The position numbers and the translations under genes were made by a program. The notes below the pieces were generated by a model. The model saw only the letters and a list, made by a program, of their open reading frames with translations, had not been told where the DNA came from and made no database searches. A stretch of 64,000 bases of DNA, taken from contig CAVKGV010000012.1 of NCBI GenBank assembly GCA_963656065.1, forward strand, positions 7,912 to 71,911, in the 5' to 3' direction. Each line of letters starts with the position of its first letter. Position 1 is the stretch's first letter. Origin of the DNA: Hallerella sp963656065 (GTDB lineage: Bacteria > Fibrobacterota > Fibrobacteria > Fibrobacterales > Fibrobacteraceae). This document shows positions 42,105-50,924 of the stretch, piece by piece.

Positions 42105-42752
42105 CCGTACCTTACGGAACTATGCCCTATTAAAGAGTGTTTTGCTTACATTTAATTCCGCGGAATTTTCAAGCCTCGTCCGATTTCCGCACACGTTCCC
42201 GACCGCCCCGAACGGCGCAATCCCTTTAACCTCTAGGGGAGTTTCGGGTCTTGGGGCTATTCCACGGTAATACCACGGTATCGCCACGGAACGGGTTTGC
42301 GTGTCGAGCCCTTTTTATTCCACGGTATCATTCCGCGGTATTACCGGGGGGCTATTGTACTGTGTTTTAAAAAGGATATGTATATATCCACTCTATTCTT
42401 TTTTCTTTGGTTCTTTCTTTTTTCTTTTGGCCGGACCGCCGCCGGGCGGGGCGGCATGTTGAAACGTGTGGACAGGTTTTTCCCCGTCCCGGAACCCTTT
42501 CCCGGACGGAAAGAGTTCCGCCTTTTGCACCGGAACGCCCCGCAAACCGACGGAAACGCCTCTCTGAGCCGTTTTTCTTTCCCGGACGGACAAAGTTCCG
42601 CCTGTCCCGGAAAACGCCCCGGAAGCCCCCTTTACGGCAAAATCCCGGATTCCCGGAAAAGGCGGAAATTTTTCCGGGGAAATGCGCATTGCGCGGCTAA
42701 ATGGGTACAGGCATCAACACGAAACCGGGGAGAATCCCCAAAGGAGATGGAC
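42105..42752. other. non-coding region with repeats between repressor and late genes
   Basis: About 650 bases without a gene I can support. It contains iteron-like CCACGGTAT units (42262-42341), a pyrimidine-rich stretch (about 42388-42430), and a 25-base direct repeat (42498-42522 and 42578-42602, two mismatches, core CCCGGACGGA). An open plus-strand frame runs through part of it but lacks the codon bias and start signals of the neighbours. Confidence 0.65.
42262..42341. repeat. iteron-like repeats CCACGGTAT
   Basis: Five copies or near copies start at 42262, 42273, 42284, 42320 and 42333; the first three are spaced 11 bases, about one helical turn. A binding array for a phage replication or regulatory protein is likely. 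Confidence 0.65.
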
Positions 42753-43130
42753 ATGCCGCCGAGACAGAACGCGCGCCGCAGACAGCGCGCACAGCAGCTG
42801 GACGCCTTCGCGTCCGCACAGGGAACCCGCCGCCCGGCCACCAGCCGCACCTCCGCGGCGACGCGCCGCACGCTCAGGGCCGGGGTGTCGCCCCGCGCGA
42901 CGAGCCGCACCGGGGCCGACATGGGCAGCTACGGCAGGGGGAACACGATGAGCCGGGCCGACATGGACCGCGCGCTCGCTGAACGCTGGAACCGCGGGGG
43001 ACGCCGCTCCATGGGGTCGCTCGCCTACGCGCAGGAACTCCGCGGACGCCGCCAGGCGGCACGGCAGGGACGCGGGGGCGTGGCCCGCAACGCGCGTTCC
43101 GGGGCCTACGAGGTCGCCCGCTTCCACTAG
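42753..43130 (+). CDS. arginine-rich small phage protein
   Basis: Start ATG 42753 with AAGGAG six bases upstream gives 125 aa. It is extremely basic (for example PPRQNARRRQRAQQLDAF) and otherwise low in complexity, which suggests nucleic-acid binding or a virion DNA-associated protein. No family recognised. Precedes the PAPS-reductase-like gene by 14 bases. Confidence 0.7.
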   Translation: MPPRQNARRRQRAQQLDAFASAQGTRRPATSRTSAATRRTLRAGVSPRATSRTGADMGSYGRGNTMSRADMDRALAERWNRGGRRSMGSLAYAQELRGRRQAARQGRGGVARNARSGAYEVARFH

Positions 43131-43144
43131 GAGGCCCTTCCCCC

Positions 43145-43822
43145 ATGGCAACGGATTCCGACGCCCTCAAGGGCAACATATACGCCGAGGCTCGCGCGAT
43201 AGCGGCGTTCGGCGGGAGGCTCGCGTTCGCCGTCTCCGGCGGGCGGGATTCCGCCGTGATGGTGGACCTGATGTCGAGGCTGCTCCCGGACATGTCCCGC
43301 CACGCGTTCTTCTTCTGGTCCTACTACCCGGAGGCGCTGCCCTACAAGGCGCGCTACCTCTCCGCGCTCGAACGCCGGTACGGCATCAGGGTGGAGACGC
43401 ACCTGGACCCGCAGCGGTGCAAGGGGAGGCAGGCGGACTTCGTGAAAAGGTTCCTGGACGAAAACGGGTGCTCGCTGTGCCTCTTCGGCTACAAGATGGA
43501 CGATTCGCTCCAGCGGCGTGGGATGCTCAAGCGGTTCGCCGACGGCATCGACCGGGAGCGGAGATGGGCGTACCCGCTGCGGTCGTTCACGAAGCGGACG
43601 GTCCGGGGCTACGCGACGACGCGGAACGTGCCGCTCGCGCTGGAATACCGGCTGGGGCTGAAGCACGACCTGCACGAGCACCGGGGGCCGGCGGCCCACT
43701 TCCTGCGCCGCTACGTGGGCGAGGAGGACTACCAATGCGCCGTGCGGCAGGAGCCGGCGATAGAGATCGACTTCGTACGGACGGCGAACGACCCGGAATT
43801 CCTCGCGAAGCTGGAGGGCTGA
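43145..43822 (+). CDS. PAPS-reductase-like PP-loop protein (IbrA-like)
   Basis: A 225-aa adenine-nucleotide alpha-hydrolase. The PP-loop SGGRDS is at 31-36 (FAVSGGRDSAVMVDL); a CxxC pair sits in ENGCSLCLFGYKMDD; SYYPEALPY-like and HLDPQRCKGRQ elements are as in phage PAPS-reductase-family proteins, not sulfate-assimilation CysH. Next to it, two bases away, is a ParB-like gene, the pair known as IbrA/IbrB. Proposed roles are regulation of prophage expression or nucleic-acid sulfur chemistry; the reaction is not established. Confidence 0.85.
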   Translation: MATDSDALKGNIYAEARAIAAFGGRLAFAVSGGRDSAVMVDLMSRLLPDMSRHAFFFWSYYPEALPYKARYLSALERRYGIRVETHLDPQRCKGRQADFVKRFLDENGCSLCLFGYKMDDSLQRRGMLKRFADGIDRERRWAYPLRSFTKRTVRGYATTRNVPLALEYRLGLKHDLHEHRGPAAHFLRRYVGEEDYQCAVRQEPAIEIDFVRTANDPEFLAKLEG

Positions 43823-43823
43823 C

Positions 43824-44627
43824 ATGGCGGAAACTGCGGAAAACACCGGGAAAGCGGAAAAGGGGAAGAAGAAGGCGCGGAAGTCCTGGCAGGTGGGGCG
43901 GACGGTGCGCATACGGCGCGACCAGGTGGTCGAGGACGGCTACAACCCGCGCTACATCTCCCCCGCGAACATGGACCGGCTCAAGAAATCGATACGGAAA
44001 AACGGGCTGGTGGGGACGCTGGTGTGGAACCGGGCGACGGGGCACATCGTGGGCGGCCACCAGAGGCTCGCCGCGCTCGACGCGTGCGCGAGGACGACGG
44101 ACTACGAGCTGGACGTGACCGAGGTGGAGATGCCGCTGAAGGACGAGGTGCGGCTGAACGTCGCGCTCAACAACGCGGATTCCCAGGGGGAGTTCGACTT
44201 CGCGGCGCTGCGCGACCTGTCTATCGAGTTCGGGCTCGACGCGTCGGAGGACTTCGGCTTTTCCGACGAGGCGATAGAGATAAACTTCCCGGAGAAGGCG
44301 GAAGCGCTCGCGCTCGACCCGGGGACCGGCGGAAATTCCCCCGGACGCGTGGCGGACGAGGCGGAGATAGCGAGGATGAAGGAGGCGAAGCGCGAGGCGA
44401 GGGAGAAACTGAAGGAACAGCGCGCGGACCTCGGCGACTACCTGACCGAGCCGAAGGGCGTGCTCACGGTGGTCTTCGACAGCGAGACCGCCAAGGCGGA
44501 CTGGTTCCGTTCGAGGGACGTGGACGACGCGCCCTCCGTGGTGCACGTCTCGGAACTGGAGGAACTCCTTTCCGCGCGGAAAACGGCGGAAGACCGACCG
44601 GAAACGGACGCGGAACAATCCCGGTAA
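43824..44627 (+). CDS. ParB/Srx-domain protein (IbrB-like)
   Basis: A 267-aa protein. A basic tail (about 1-25) precedes a ParB N-terminal nuclease/CTPase-like domain at about 28-115: YNPRYISPANMDRLKKSIRK and the signature HIVGGHQRLAAL (GGHQR 77-81). The second half is helical and acidic, with a small beta-type end (GVLTVVFDSETAKADWF). Encoded directly after the PAPS-reductase-like gene, so the two likely act together. Not a partition ParB: there is no ParA and no HTH. Confidence 0.85.
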   Translation: MAETAENTGKAEKGKKKARKSWQVGRTVRIRRDQVVEDGYNPRYISPANMDRLKKSIRKNGLVGTLVWNRATGHIVGGHQRLAALDACARTTDYELDVTEVEMPLKDEVRLNVALNNADSQGEFDFAALRDLSIEFGLDASEDFGFSDEAIEINFPEKAEALALDPGTGGNSPGRVADEAEIARMKEAKREAREKLKEQRADLGDYLTEPKGVLTVVFDSETAKADWFRSRDVDDAPSVVHVSELEELLSARKTAEDRPETDAEQSR

Positions 44628-44740
44628 AACGGCGTTCTTTCCGGGTCTTTCCAACGCTTTCCACGGCTTGGCTTGCATTCCGCTTGAGGGCGCCCCGGAC
44701 CCTTGCGCGCCGGGCGGCGCGCTAATACATTGGAGGCCAT

Positions 44741-44929
44741 ATGGCGACGAACACGACGAAAAAGGACAACGACACGAGGAACGCGAAGGCGGAGGCCTCG
44801 CTCTACGAGCTTCTCTTGGACATGCTGGAGACGCAGTCGGAGATAATCCGCAGGCTGGATTCCGTCGAGCGGAAGCTCGACCGTCAGGGCGGTGGCGCGG
44901 ACGCGGCCCGGCTCTGGAAGGGGATGTAG
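44741..44929 (+). CDS. small hypothetical phage protein
   Basis: A 62-aa coiled-coil-like protein (LLLDMLETQSEIIRRLDSVE) with a good RBS (GGAGG). Four bases before the next gene. Possibly a small structural or regulatory protein of the packaging region. Confidence 0.6.
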   Translation: MATNTTKKDNDTRNAKAEASLYELLLDMLETQSEIIRRLDSVERKLDRQGGGADAARLWKGM

Positions 44930-44932
44930 GCG

Positions 44933-45637
44933 GTGGCGCTCGGGCGGTACGCGCGCATGGCGATAATCCGTGCGGCGGGGCAGAGGCTCCGGCGCGACGC
45001 CGGGAAGCTGCTCGCCTCGGAGGCGCGCGCGGCGGGGAAGGCGGCGGGACCGGACTTCGTCTACAAGGGGCGGTTCCGGTCCAGCGGCAAGTTCCTGTTC
45101 GTCCCGCACCCGGACTGCTGCCCGAAATGCAACCTGCTGGGGCTGACGCCCCACTTCTTCAACACGCCGGACGTGGCGTTCATCTCTCACCCGAACTGCA
45201 AGTGCGCGACGGTGGAGGCGCCCGCTGGGCTTTCCCCGTCGCAGCTCATGGAGTGGGCGAAGAACCCGACGGGGACGATGCGTTTCGGCTTCAACTACGG
45301 CGTCCCTCTCGCGACGGCGAACCTGACGGACCGGAACCGGGCGAACTCGATGCTCGCGTTCGCGAACCGGATGCGTCCCTACGCGAACGCCGCCGACATG
45401 AGGCGGCGCCGGGTGCGCGCGGAGGTGTCCGCGGCGCAGGTCGAGAGGGTGCGGCGCCGGGTGGCGGAAGGCACGCTCGGGCCGGCGAGGGACTACACGA
45501 GGGGCGTGAAGACGCTCGCCACGAAGGAGGCGAAGCGGAGGGCGGCGGAAACGTCCCAGGCACGGCGGAAGGACGGCGGAACTTCCGCGGAATCCGCGCG
45601 GGGCAGGGCGAGGAAGAACTGGAAGTCCAGGCACTGA
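44933..45637 (+). CDS. MuF/minor-head-like protein
   Basis: A 234-aa basic protein, GTG start. A cysteine/histidine segment (HPDCCPKCNLLGLTP, then FISHPNCKCATVEAP) matches the ending of MuF-type phage minor head domains. A long arginine-rich tail follows. It lies just before the terminase genes, where minor head genes often sit. Assignment is by motif only. Confidence 0.6.
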   Translation: MALGRYARMAIIRAAGQRLRRDAGKLLASEARAAGKAAGPDFVYKGRFRSSGKFLFVPHPDCCPKCNLLGLTPHFFNTPDVAFISHPNCKCATVEAPAGLSPSQLMEWAKNPTGTMRFGFNYGVPLATANLTDRNRANSMLAFANRMRPYANAADMRRRRVRAEVSAAQVERVRRRVAEGTLGPARDYTRGVKTLATKEAKRRAAETSQARRKDGGTSAESARGRARKNWKSRH

Positions 45638-45650
45638 CGGAGGACGGACG

Positions 45651-46097
45651 ATGGAGAAGAGGCGCGGGAACCCGAGGATCAACGAGATCAACAGGAAGAC
45701 GCGGATAAATTCCGCAAACGCGAAAGAGTATGCGGAAAAGGCGAACGCCGCGAAGCGGAAGAAGCGTCTCATGTTCGCGACGCTTCGCAAGCTGGTGGAC
45801 GAGCGCGCCCCGGATTCCATGCTGCCCGACGGCGTGGTGGAGTTCTGGAAGCGTCACGGGGTGGAGAAGGACGAGATAACGCCGGTGATGGCGGAGACGA
45901 CGGGGATCTACGCGGACGCCATCAACGCGCGCGACTTCGCGACGCTGGAACGGCTCTACAGGCTCTACGGCGTCCACTTCGATTCGAGCCGCGAGCACAA
46001 CGTGAGCGTGTCCCTCGGCAACCGCGACGACCGCCCGTTCGAGGTGCGCTACATCGTGGACGGCGCGGAGCGGACGGAGGGGACGGATGGCGGCTGA
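45651..46097 (+). CDS. terminase small subunit-like protein
   Basis: A 148-aa basic, helical protein directly upstream of and overlapping the large terminase by one base. Position, size and charge fit a small terminase that recognises packaging sites, although no specific motif is seen. Confidence 0.65.
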   Translation: MEKRRGNPRINEINRKTRINSANAKEYAEKANAAKRKKRLMFATLRKLVDERAPDSMLPDGVVEFWKRHGVEKDEITPVMAETTGIYADAINARDFATLERLYRLYGVHFDSSREHNVSVSLGNRDDRPFEVRYIVDGAERTEGTDGG

Positions 46098-47428
46098 TGG
46101 ACGTAAGGCTGTGGAGAGGGCAGTACGAACTCATGACGAGCGAATCCATGTTCACGTTCCTCATCTGCGGGCGCGGATACGGCAAGAGCTTCGTCGTGGC
46201 GCACAAGATCTTCCAGGAGGCGCTCGCCGGGCGCCCCTGCATCGTCGTCTCGCCGACGTTCAAGCAGCTCACGTTCTCCATCTTCGGGGAGCTGCGCTCG
46301 CTGTTGCGGCAGGTGCCGTCGGAGTGGTCGTTCGATTCCACGACGAACTCGTTCGAGATAGGCGGTACGATGGTTTACGGCTTCACGGCGTCGAACGGGA
46401 ACTACGAGAAGATGCGCGGAATCTCCGCTGCGACGCTCTTCCTCGACGAGGCGCGCGAGTACGAGAAAATCGTCATGGACACGGCGCTGCCGTGCCTCCG
46501 CGGGTTCGGCAAGCCGAAAATCTTCGTCACCACGTCTCCGAAGGGGATGAACTGGCTAGGCGTCGAGATAAGGCGGAGGCAGAGGGAGAAGGACCCGGAT
46601 TTCCGGCTCATCACCGGCACGTCCTACGAGAACCGGTCGCTCGACCCGTCGTTCTTCACGATGATGGAGCGGAACCTGACCGGGGACTTCCTGCGGCAGG
46701 AGCTTTTCGGGGAGATAATCGACTCGGACATGGAGGACACGCTCTTCGGCTACGCGCTGCTGGATTCGATGGAGGACGCGCGGAGGGACGGGACGCCGTT
46801 CGCGGACGAGCTCGCGGTGATAGGGCTCGACTGCGCCCGGTTCGGCGGCGACCAGACCTGCGGGGTGCTGCGGATAGGCCGCCGCGTCGCATGCGTCAAG
46901 AGGCTCGGGAAGACGGACACATCGGAGGCGGTGGACCTCGTGCGGTCGCTCGCGGACGTCTGCAAATCGCTGGGCGTCCGGCTCGACTGCGTGTGCGTGG
47001 ACGCCGCCTACGGGGGCGGCGTCATCGACATGCTTCGGACGCTGAAGTACAGGGTGTTCGAGGCGAACTTCTCCGAGCGGTCGCCGGATCCCAACTACTA
47101 CAACATGCGCGCGTTCATGTACTTCAAGGCGAAGGAGTGGATAGGCGAGGGCGGCTTCGCGAAGGACGAGGCTCTCCGGGAGGACCTGTCGGCGCAGCGG
47201 TACTTCATCCACGCGGACAAGTCGTTCCGTCTCGTGCCCAAGGAGCTGCTCAAGAAGACGCTCGGGCGTTCGCCGGACACGTCGGACGCGTTCGCACTCA
47301 CGTTCTACGCCGGGGCCCTCGGCCTCGGCGCGGACATGAACCGGAAGAAGGCCCTCGGCGACCCGCTGGAGGCCCTGCGCGACCGGGGGCGGAAGATACG
47401 GTCGCTCGCGCACAAATTCTCGTTCTGA
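46097..47428 (+). CDS. terL: terminase large subunit
   Basis: A 443-aa packaging motor. The ATPase Walker A GRGYGKS is at 25-31, Walker B is LFLDEA (D117, E118), and a coupling motif lies near FVTTSPKG. The nuclease domain begins VIGLDCARFGGDQT (D245) with a second acidic site VCVDAAYGGG. It cuts concatemeric DNA and pumps it through the portal into procapsids. Confidence 0.93.
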   Translation: MDVRLWRGQYELMTSESMFTFLICGRGYGKSFVVAHKIFQEALAGRPCIVVSPTFKQLTFSIFGELRSLLRQVPSEWSFDSTTNSFEIGGTMVYGFTASNGNYEKMRGISAATLFLDEAREYEKIVMDTALPCLRGFGKPKIFVTTSPKGMNWLGVEIRRRQREKDPDFRLITGTSYENRSLDPSFFTMMERNLTGDFLRQELFGEIIDSDMEDTLFGYALLDSMEDARRDGTPFADELAVIGLDCARFGGDQTCGVLRIGRRVACVKRLGKTDTSEAVDLVRSLADVCKSLGVRLDCVCVDAAYGGGVIDMLRTLKYRVFEANFSERSPDPNYYNMRAFMYFKAKEWIGEGGFAKDEALREDLSAQRYFIHADKSFRLVPKELLKKTLGRSPDTSDAFALTFYAGALGLGADMNRKKALGDPLEALRDRGRKIRSLAHKFSF

Positions 47429-47438
47429 CGGGGACTAA

Positions 47439-47996
47439 ATGGAAGGCATGAGATACAGGAAGATAGACCCGGAGCGGCTCCGGGAGCTTGTCGGGGACGC
47501 GAGGGCGCGCGGCGACTGCTCGGACCCGGAACTGGGGCGCTTCGTCTCCGACCTGTGCAAGATAGTCCTCAGCTCCGGGTGCTTCCGGGGCTACACCGAG
47601 GACTGGCAGCTCGACATGTTCGGGGACGCGTGCCTCGCCGTCTTTTCCGCGATGGGGACCGCCGACACGGGGCGGAACCTGTTCAGCTACTTCTACACGG
47701 TGGCGGCGAACGCGTGCAAGCGGTCGCTGAAGCGCCGGGTCCGGGACACCGTTCCGCTCGACGACCGCAGCCAGGCGAGGGCGGTCGAGCCGTTCTGCCT
47801 GAAGAACCGCCGGAGGCTGCTCCGGGGGCTTGTCGAGGCGAACGAGCGCAAGGTCGTGCCGCTCGCGCGGATGCGGAAGATGGCGAGGCTCGAAAGGGCC
47901 GTGGGGCGGGCCGTGGAGCGCGCGCTCGCGGAGGCTGACGGCGAAAGGATCGCCGGGCTGGTAGGGATTTCAAGACGAAACAGGGAGAACGCATGA
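47439..47996 (+). CDS. sigma-factor-like protein (T4 gp55-type)
   Basis: A 185-aa basic protein. The central segment DMFGDACLAVFSAMGTADTG and NLFSYFYTVAANACKRSLKR matches sigma region 2 as reduced in T4-type late sigma proteins (a helix, then NxFxYFT...NA). No region 4 is visible, as in gp55. It lies between terminase and portal and overlaps the portal start by four bases. It probably redirects host RNA polymerase to late promoters. Confidence 0.72.
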   Translation: MEGMRYRKIDPERLRELVGDARARGDCSDPELGRFVSDLCKIVLSSGCFRGYTEDWQLDMFGDACLAVFSAMGTADTGRNLFSYFYTVAANACKRSLKRRVRDTVPLDDRSQARAVEPFCLKNRRRLLRGLVEANERKVVPLARMRKMARLERAVGRAVERALAEADGERIAGLVGISRRNRENA

Positions 47997-49888
47997 ACGA
48001 GGAACTGGAAAGGGAAACTTCCACCCCCGCGGACGACGCGGAGTGGGAACGCACGGAGGCGGACATCATCGAGGAGGTGAAGAAGTTCGCCCGCCGGGCT
48101 TCGGAGCACGACAGGGACTTCCACAGGCGGATCCGGGACGACCGCGCCTTCGAGGCGGGCGAGCAGTGGACCGAGGCGGACGCGAAGAACCGCGGGAGCG
48201 GGCGCGCCGAGATGACGATAAACCTCTGCACGGTGTTCGTGAACGCGGTGGTGAACCCGTTCGCGGCGAAGCCGTTCAAGGTGAAGGCGGTCCCGCGGGA
48301 CGAGGCGTTCAACGGGGCGGTGGACGCGTTGAACGCGCGCCTCTCGGAAATCCAGAACGACTTCGCGACGAACGAGAGCAATGCGCAGGGGCTGCACGAC
48401 GCGGTGACGACGGGGATAGGGTTCTGCTACGCCACGGTGGACGAGGCCGGGGGCGAAAGGCGCGTCCGCTACCTCCACGTCGAGGACCAGACGAAGGTCA
48501 TCGTGGACCCGGACGCGAAGGGCGTCGCCCTCGAGGAGGCCGACCGCGTGGCCGTCGTGGACTTCATCCCCTACGCCACCGCGAAGGAACGCTTCGGGGA
48601 CGACGTGGTGCGCTTCGGCAACCCGGAACGCGCGAGCCTCACCGACTTCGGGGAGAGCTGGGAAGTCCCGAAGGACAGCGTCGCCGTGGTGACCTACTTC
48701 CGCAGGGACGGGCACAACGTCGAGTACTTCCGCCTGTGCGCCGACCGGGTCGTGGACTACGGCGTGTACGAGGGCCTCGACTACCTCCCGGTCTTCGCCT
48801 TCACCGGCGACCGCATCTGGGTGAAGGACAGCCGGACCTACTCCGGCATCATCCGCAAGATACGCGCGGAGCAGAAGACGATAAACTACGCCCACAGCCA
48901 GCTCGTGGAACGCCTCGCCAAGTCGCCGAAGGGGTTCTTCCTAACGCCGACCGAGGCGATAGAGGGCTTCGAGGAGGACTACCAGAACGCCGAGTACGGC
49001 AATTCCTACGTGCTCCGGTTCAACGCGCGGGACCAGGCGGGCAACCCGACCGCCCCGCCGACGTTCATCTCCCCGGCGATCCACACCGAGGACCTGCAGG
49101 GGGCGATAAGCGCGGCGATAAACCAGATGAGCGTCGCCACGGGCATCTCCCCGAACGGCATCGTCGAGCAGAACCTGACCGACCAGAAGACCGCGACCGA
49201 GGTGATACTCCGCACGAAGTCCTCCCAGTCGAACGTGAGCAACTACATCTCCCACGCGAAGGAGACGGTCCGCATCGCCGGGAACGTGCTCGCGCACCTG
49301 TGCATCGCCCTGTACGGCATCGAGCTTCCCAAGGGTTCGTACGACATCGTGGTGGAGGAGGGCTGCGTGAGCCTCACCAAGATGGAGGAGGACCGGGAAA
49401 AGCTCCTCGCCCTCGCGAACATCGTGCCGGACAACTTCCGCCCGCTCATCTCGCAGAGGCTCGTCTCGAAACTCGACATCGAGGGCGGCAAGGAACTCTC
49501 GGACATGCTCTTCAACATGCTCCCGCAGGAACTCCGCGGCGGCGTGCCGTCGTGGCAGGAATGGATGCAGCTCCAGCAGCAGATGCAACAGCTCCAGCGG
49601 CAGGCGCAGACGCTCGCCGAGGAGAACCGGACGCTCAACGACCAGCTCACCCAGGCGCAGCTCCGCACGCAGAGCGACCTCATCATGGAGGACAAGAGGT
49701 TCGCCCACGACGTGCAGATGAAGCAGCTCGAATACGCGCAGGGAGAGAAGGAGACGGCGCGGAAGATGCTCATGGACGCGAAGCGGGAACAGTACGAGAC
49801 CGAGCGCGCCATGGAGGAGAAGGCGATGGAGGCGCGTGCCGCCCTCGCCGAGAAGGTCGTCGAGAAGCTGCCTGGGATTCCCGGATAG
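47993..49888 (+). CDS. P22-like portal protein
   Basis: A 631-aa protein with the P22 gp1-type opening (DRAFEAGEQWTEADAKNRG, MTINLCTVFVNAVVNPF) and YSGIIRKIRAEQKTINYAHS. The last 120 residues are Gln/Glu-rich and coiled-coil, like the portal barrel. Forms the dodecameric DNA gate. Confidence 0.9.
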   Translation: MNEELERETSTPADDAEWERTEADIIEEVKKFARRASEHDRDFHRRIRDDRAFEAGEQWTEADAKNRGSGRAEMTINLCTVFVNAVVNPFAAKPFKVKAVPRDEAFNGAVDALNARLSEIQNDFATNESNAQGLHDAVTTGIGFCYATVDEAGGERRVRYLHVEDQTKVIVDPDAKGVALEEADRVAVVDFIPYATAKERFGDDVVRFGNPERASLTDFGESWEVPKDSVAVVTYFRRDGHNVEYFRLCADRVVDYGVYEGLDYLPVFAFTGDRIWVKDSRTYSGIIRKIRAEQKTINYAHSQLVERLAKSPKGFFLTPTEAIEGFEEDYQNAEYGNSYVLRFNARDQAGNPTAPPTFISPAIHTEDLQGAISAAINQMSVATGISPNGIVEQNLTDQKTATEVILRTKSSQSNVSNYISHAKETVRIAGNVLAHLCIALYGIELPKGSYDIVVEEGCVSLTKMEEDREKLLALANIVPDNFRPLISQRLVSKLDIEGGKELSDMLFNMLPQELRGGVPSWQEWMQLQQQMQQLQRQAQTLAEENRTLNDQLTQAQLRTQSDLIMEDKRFAHDVQMKQLEYAQGEKETARKMLMDAKREQYETERAMEEKAMEARAALAEKVVEKLPGIPG

Positions 49889-49912
49889 CGGACAGGCGGG
49901 GAAATTTTCGCG

Positions 49913-49940
49913 GGCCCCGGAAAAAAATCCGGGGCCTTTT
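49913..49940 (+). terminator. terminator after portal
   Basis: GGCCCCGG (49913-49920) pairs perfectly with CCGGGGCC (49929-49936) around an A-rich eight-base loop, followed by TTTT. Confidence 0.82.
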
Positions 49941-49945
49941 CCGCG

Positions 49946-49967
49946 TTTTGCGAAAATGGCGACTAAA
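49946..49967 (+). promoter_or_regulatory. candidate phage late promoter, copy 1
   Basis: TTTTGCGAAAATGGCGACTA plus two A, just after a terminator and about 45 bases before the scaffold gene. The same element recurs at 58523-58543, also just after a terminator. Confidence 0.5.
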
Positions 49968-50012
49968 AAGGGTGTAAAGGGAACGCGCCCCTAGCGCGAT
50001 GGGAAACCTACG

Positions 50013-50912
50013 ATGAACGAAGAAGAGAAATACAGGCAGATCGTCGAGGACCGGAAATCCGGACCGGAAGGCGGCGAGAAGCAGGGCGGAGTAGAGCCGG
50101 ACCCGCACGGCACAGGGAACGTCGCCGGGAAGGAACCGGAAGCGGGGGCCGCACGGCAGGAACCCGCCAGGGGGACGGAACCGGCGGACGGACGCGACCC
50201 GGAGGAAAGGCAGCGGCACGCCATGGCGGCGATGCGGATCCGCTTCAAGCGCGAGAACGAGGCGCTGAGGCGGGAAATCGCGGAGCTGAAGAAGGCGGCA
50301 GGCGCTTCCGGCGGGGAGAAGCCCAAGACCCGCGAGGATTTCAAGGACGACGCCGAATACGGGAACTATCTCAGGCAGAACCTGGAGGACGGCATCTACA
50401 GGCGTGTCCGGGAACGGATGGACGGCGACATCGAGAGCGAGCGCGAGAGCGCGGAAGACCTCCGCAGGCTCGAAAGCGGCCTCGAATCCGTCCAGAAGGG
50501 GCTTTCCGGGGCGGTCATGCGCGAACTGCACGACCCGGAATCCGAGATGAGCCTCATCCTCACGGACGACCGCGCCAAGGCGATGGCCGACGCCATCGCC
50601 GGGAGCGACCACAGGCCGGAAATACTCGCCGTCATGTACGGGAACCCCGGGCTGTTCAGGAAGCTCCTGGAACTGTCGCCGCAGAAGCAGCAGTTCCGCA
50701 TCTTCCAGCTCGAGGACAGGCTGGAGGCGATGAAGGCGCAGGGCGAAATCCGGACGAAGGCCGAGGAGGAAAGGCGCAAGCGCGCCGAATCCGTCCCGGC
50801 GGCGGGCGCGTTCGGAATCACGGGAAACGGACGGACGAACATCGGAAGCCTTTCCGCCACCGAGAGGGTGCGGCGGTACAAGGAAGACATGCGGAAGTCC
50901 GGCATAATCTAA
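50013..50912 (+). CDS. scaffolding protein
   Basis: A 299-aa hydrophilic, highly charged helical protein between portal and coat, the position of P22 gp8. Disordered N-terminal 70 residues, coiled-coil (IRFKRENEALRREIAELKK), and a basic C-terminal helix (RVRRYKEDMRKSGII) which in scaffolds binds coat. Confidence 0.82.
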   Translation: MNEEEKYRQIVEDRKSGPEGGEKQGGVEPDPHGTGNVAGKEPEAGAARQEPARGTEPADGRDPEERQRHAMAAMRIRFKRENEALRREIAELKKAAGASGGEKPKTREDFKDDAEYGNYLRQNLEDGIYRRVRERMDGDIESERESAEDLRRLESGLESVQKGLSGAVMRELHDPESEMSLILTDDRAKAMADAIAGSDHRPEILAVMYGNPGLFRKLLELSPQKQQFRIFQLEDRLEAMKAQGEIRTKAEEERRKRAESVPAAGAFGITGNGRTNIGSLSATERVRRYKEDMRKSGII

Positions 50913-50924
50913 GGAGAGATACCC

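Noticed and set aside
42297..42752. An N-terminal extension of the Arg-rich protein from 42297
   Set aside because: It has no RBS, different codon use and runs through repeats; ATG 42753 has a well-spaced AAGGAG.
43824..44627. ParB-like protein as a plasmid or chromosome partition factor
   Set aside because: No parA neighbour, no HTH domain, no parS-like sites; the pairing with a PAPS-reductase-like gene fits IbrB better.
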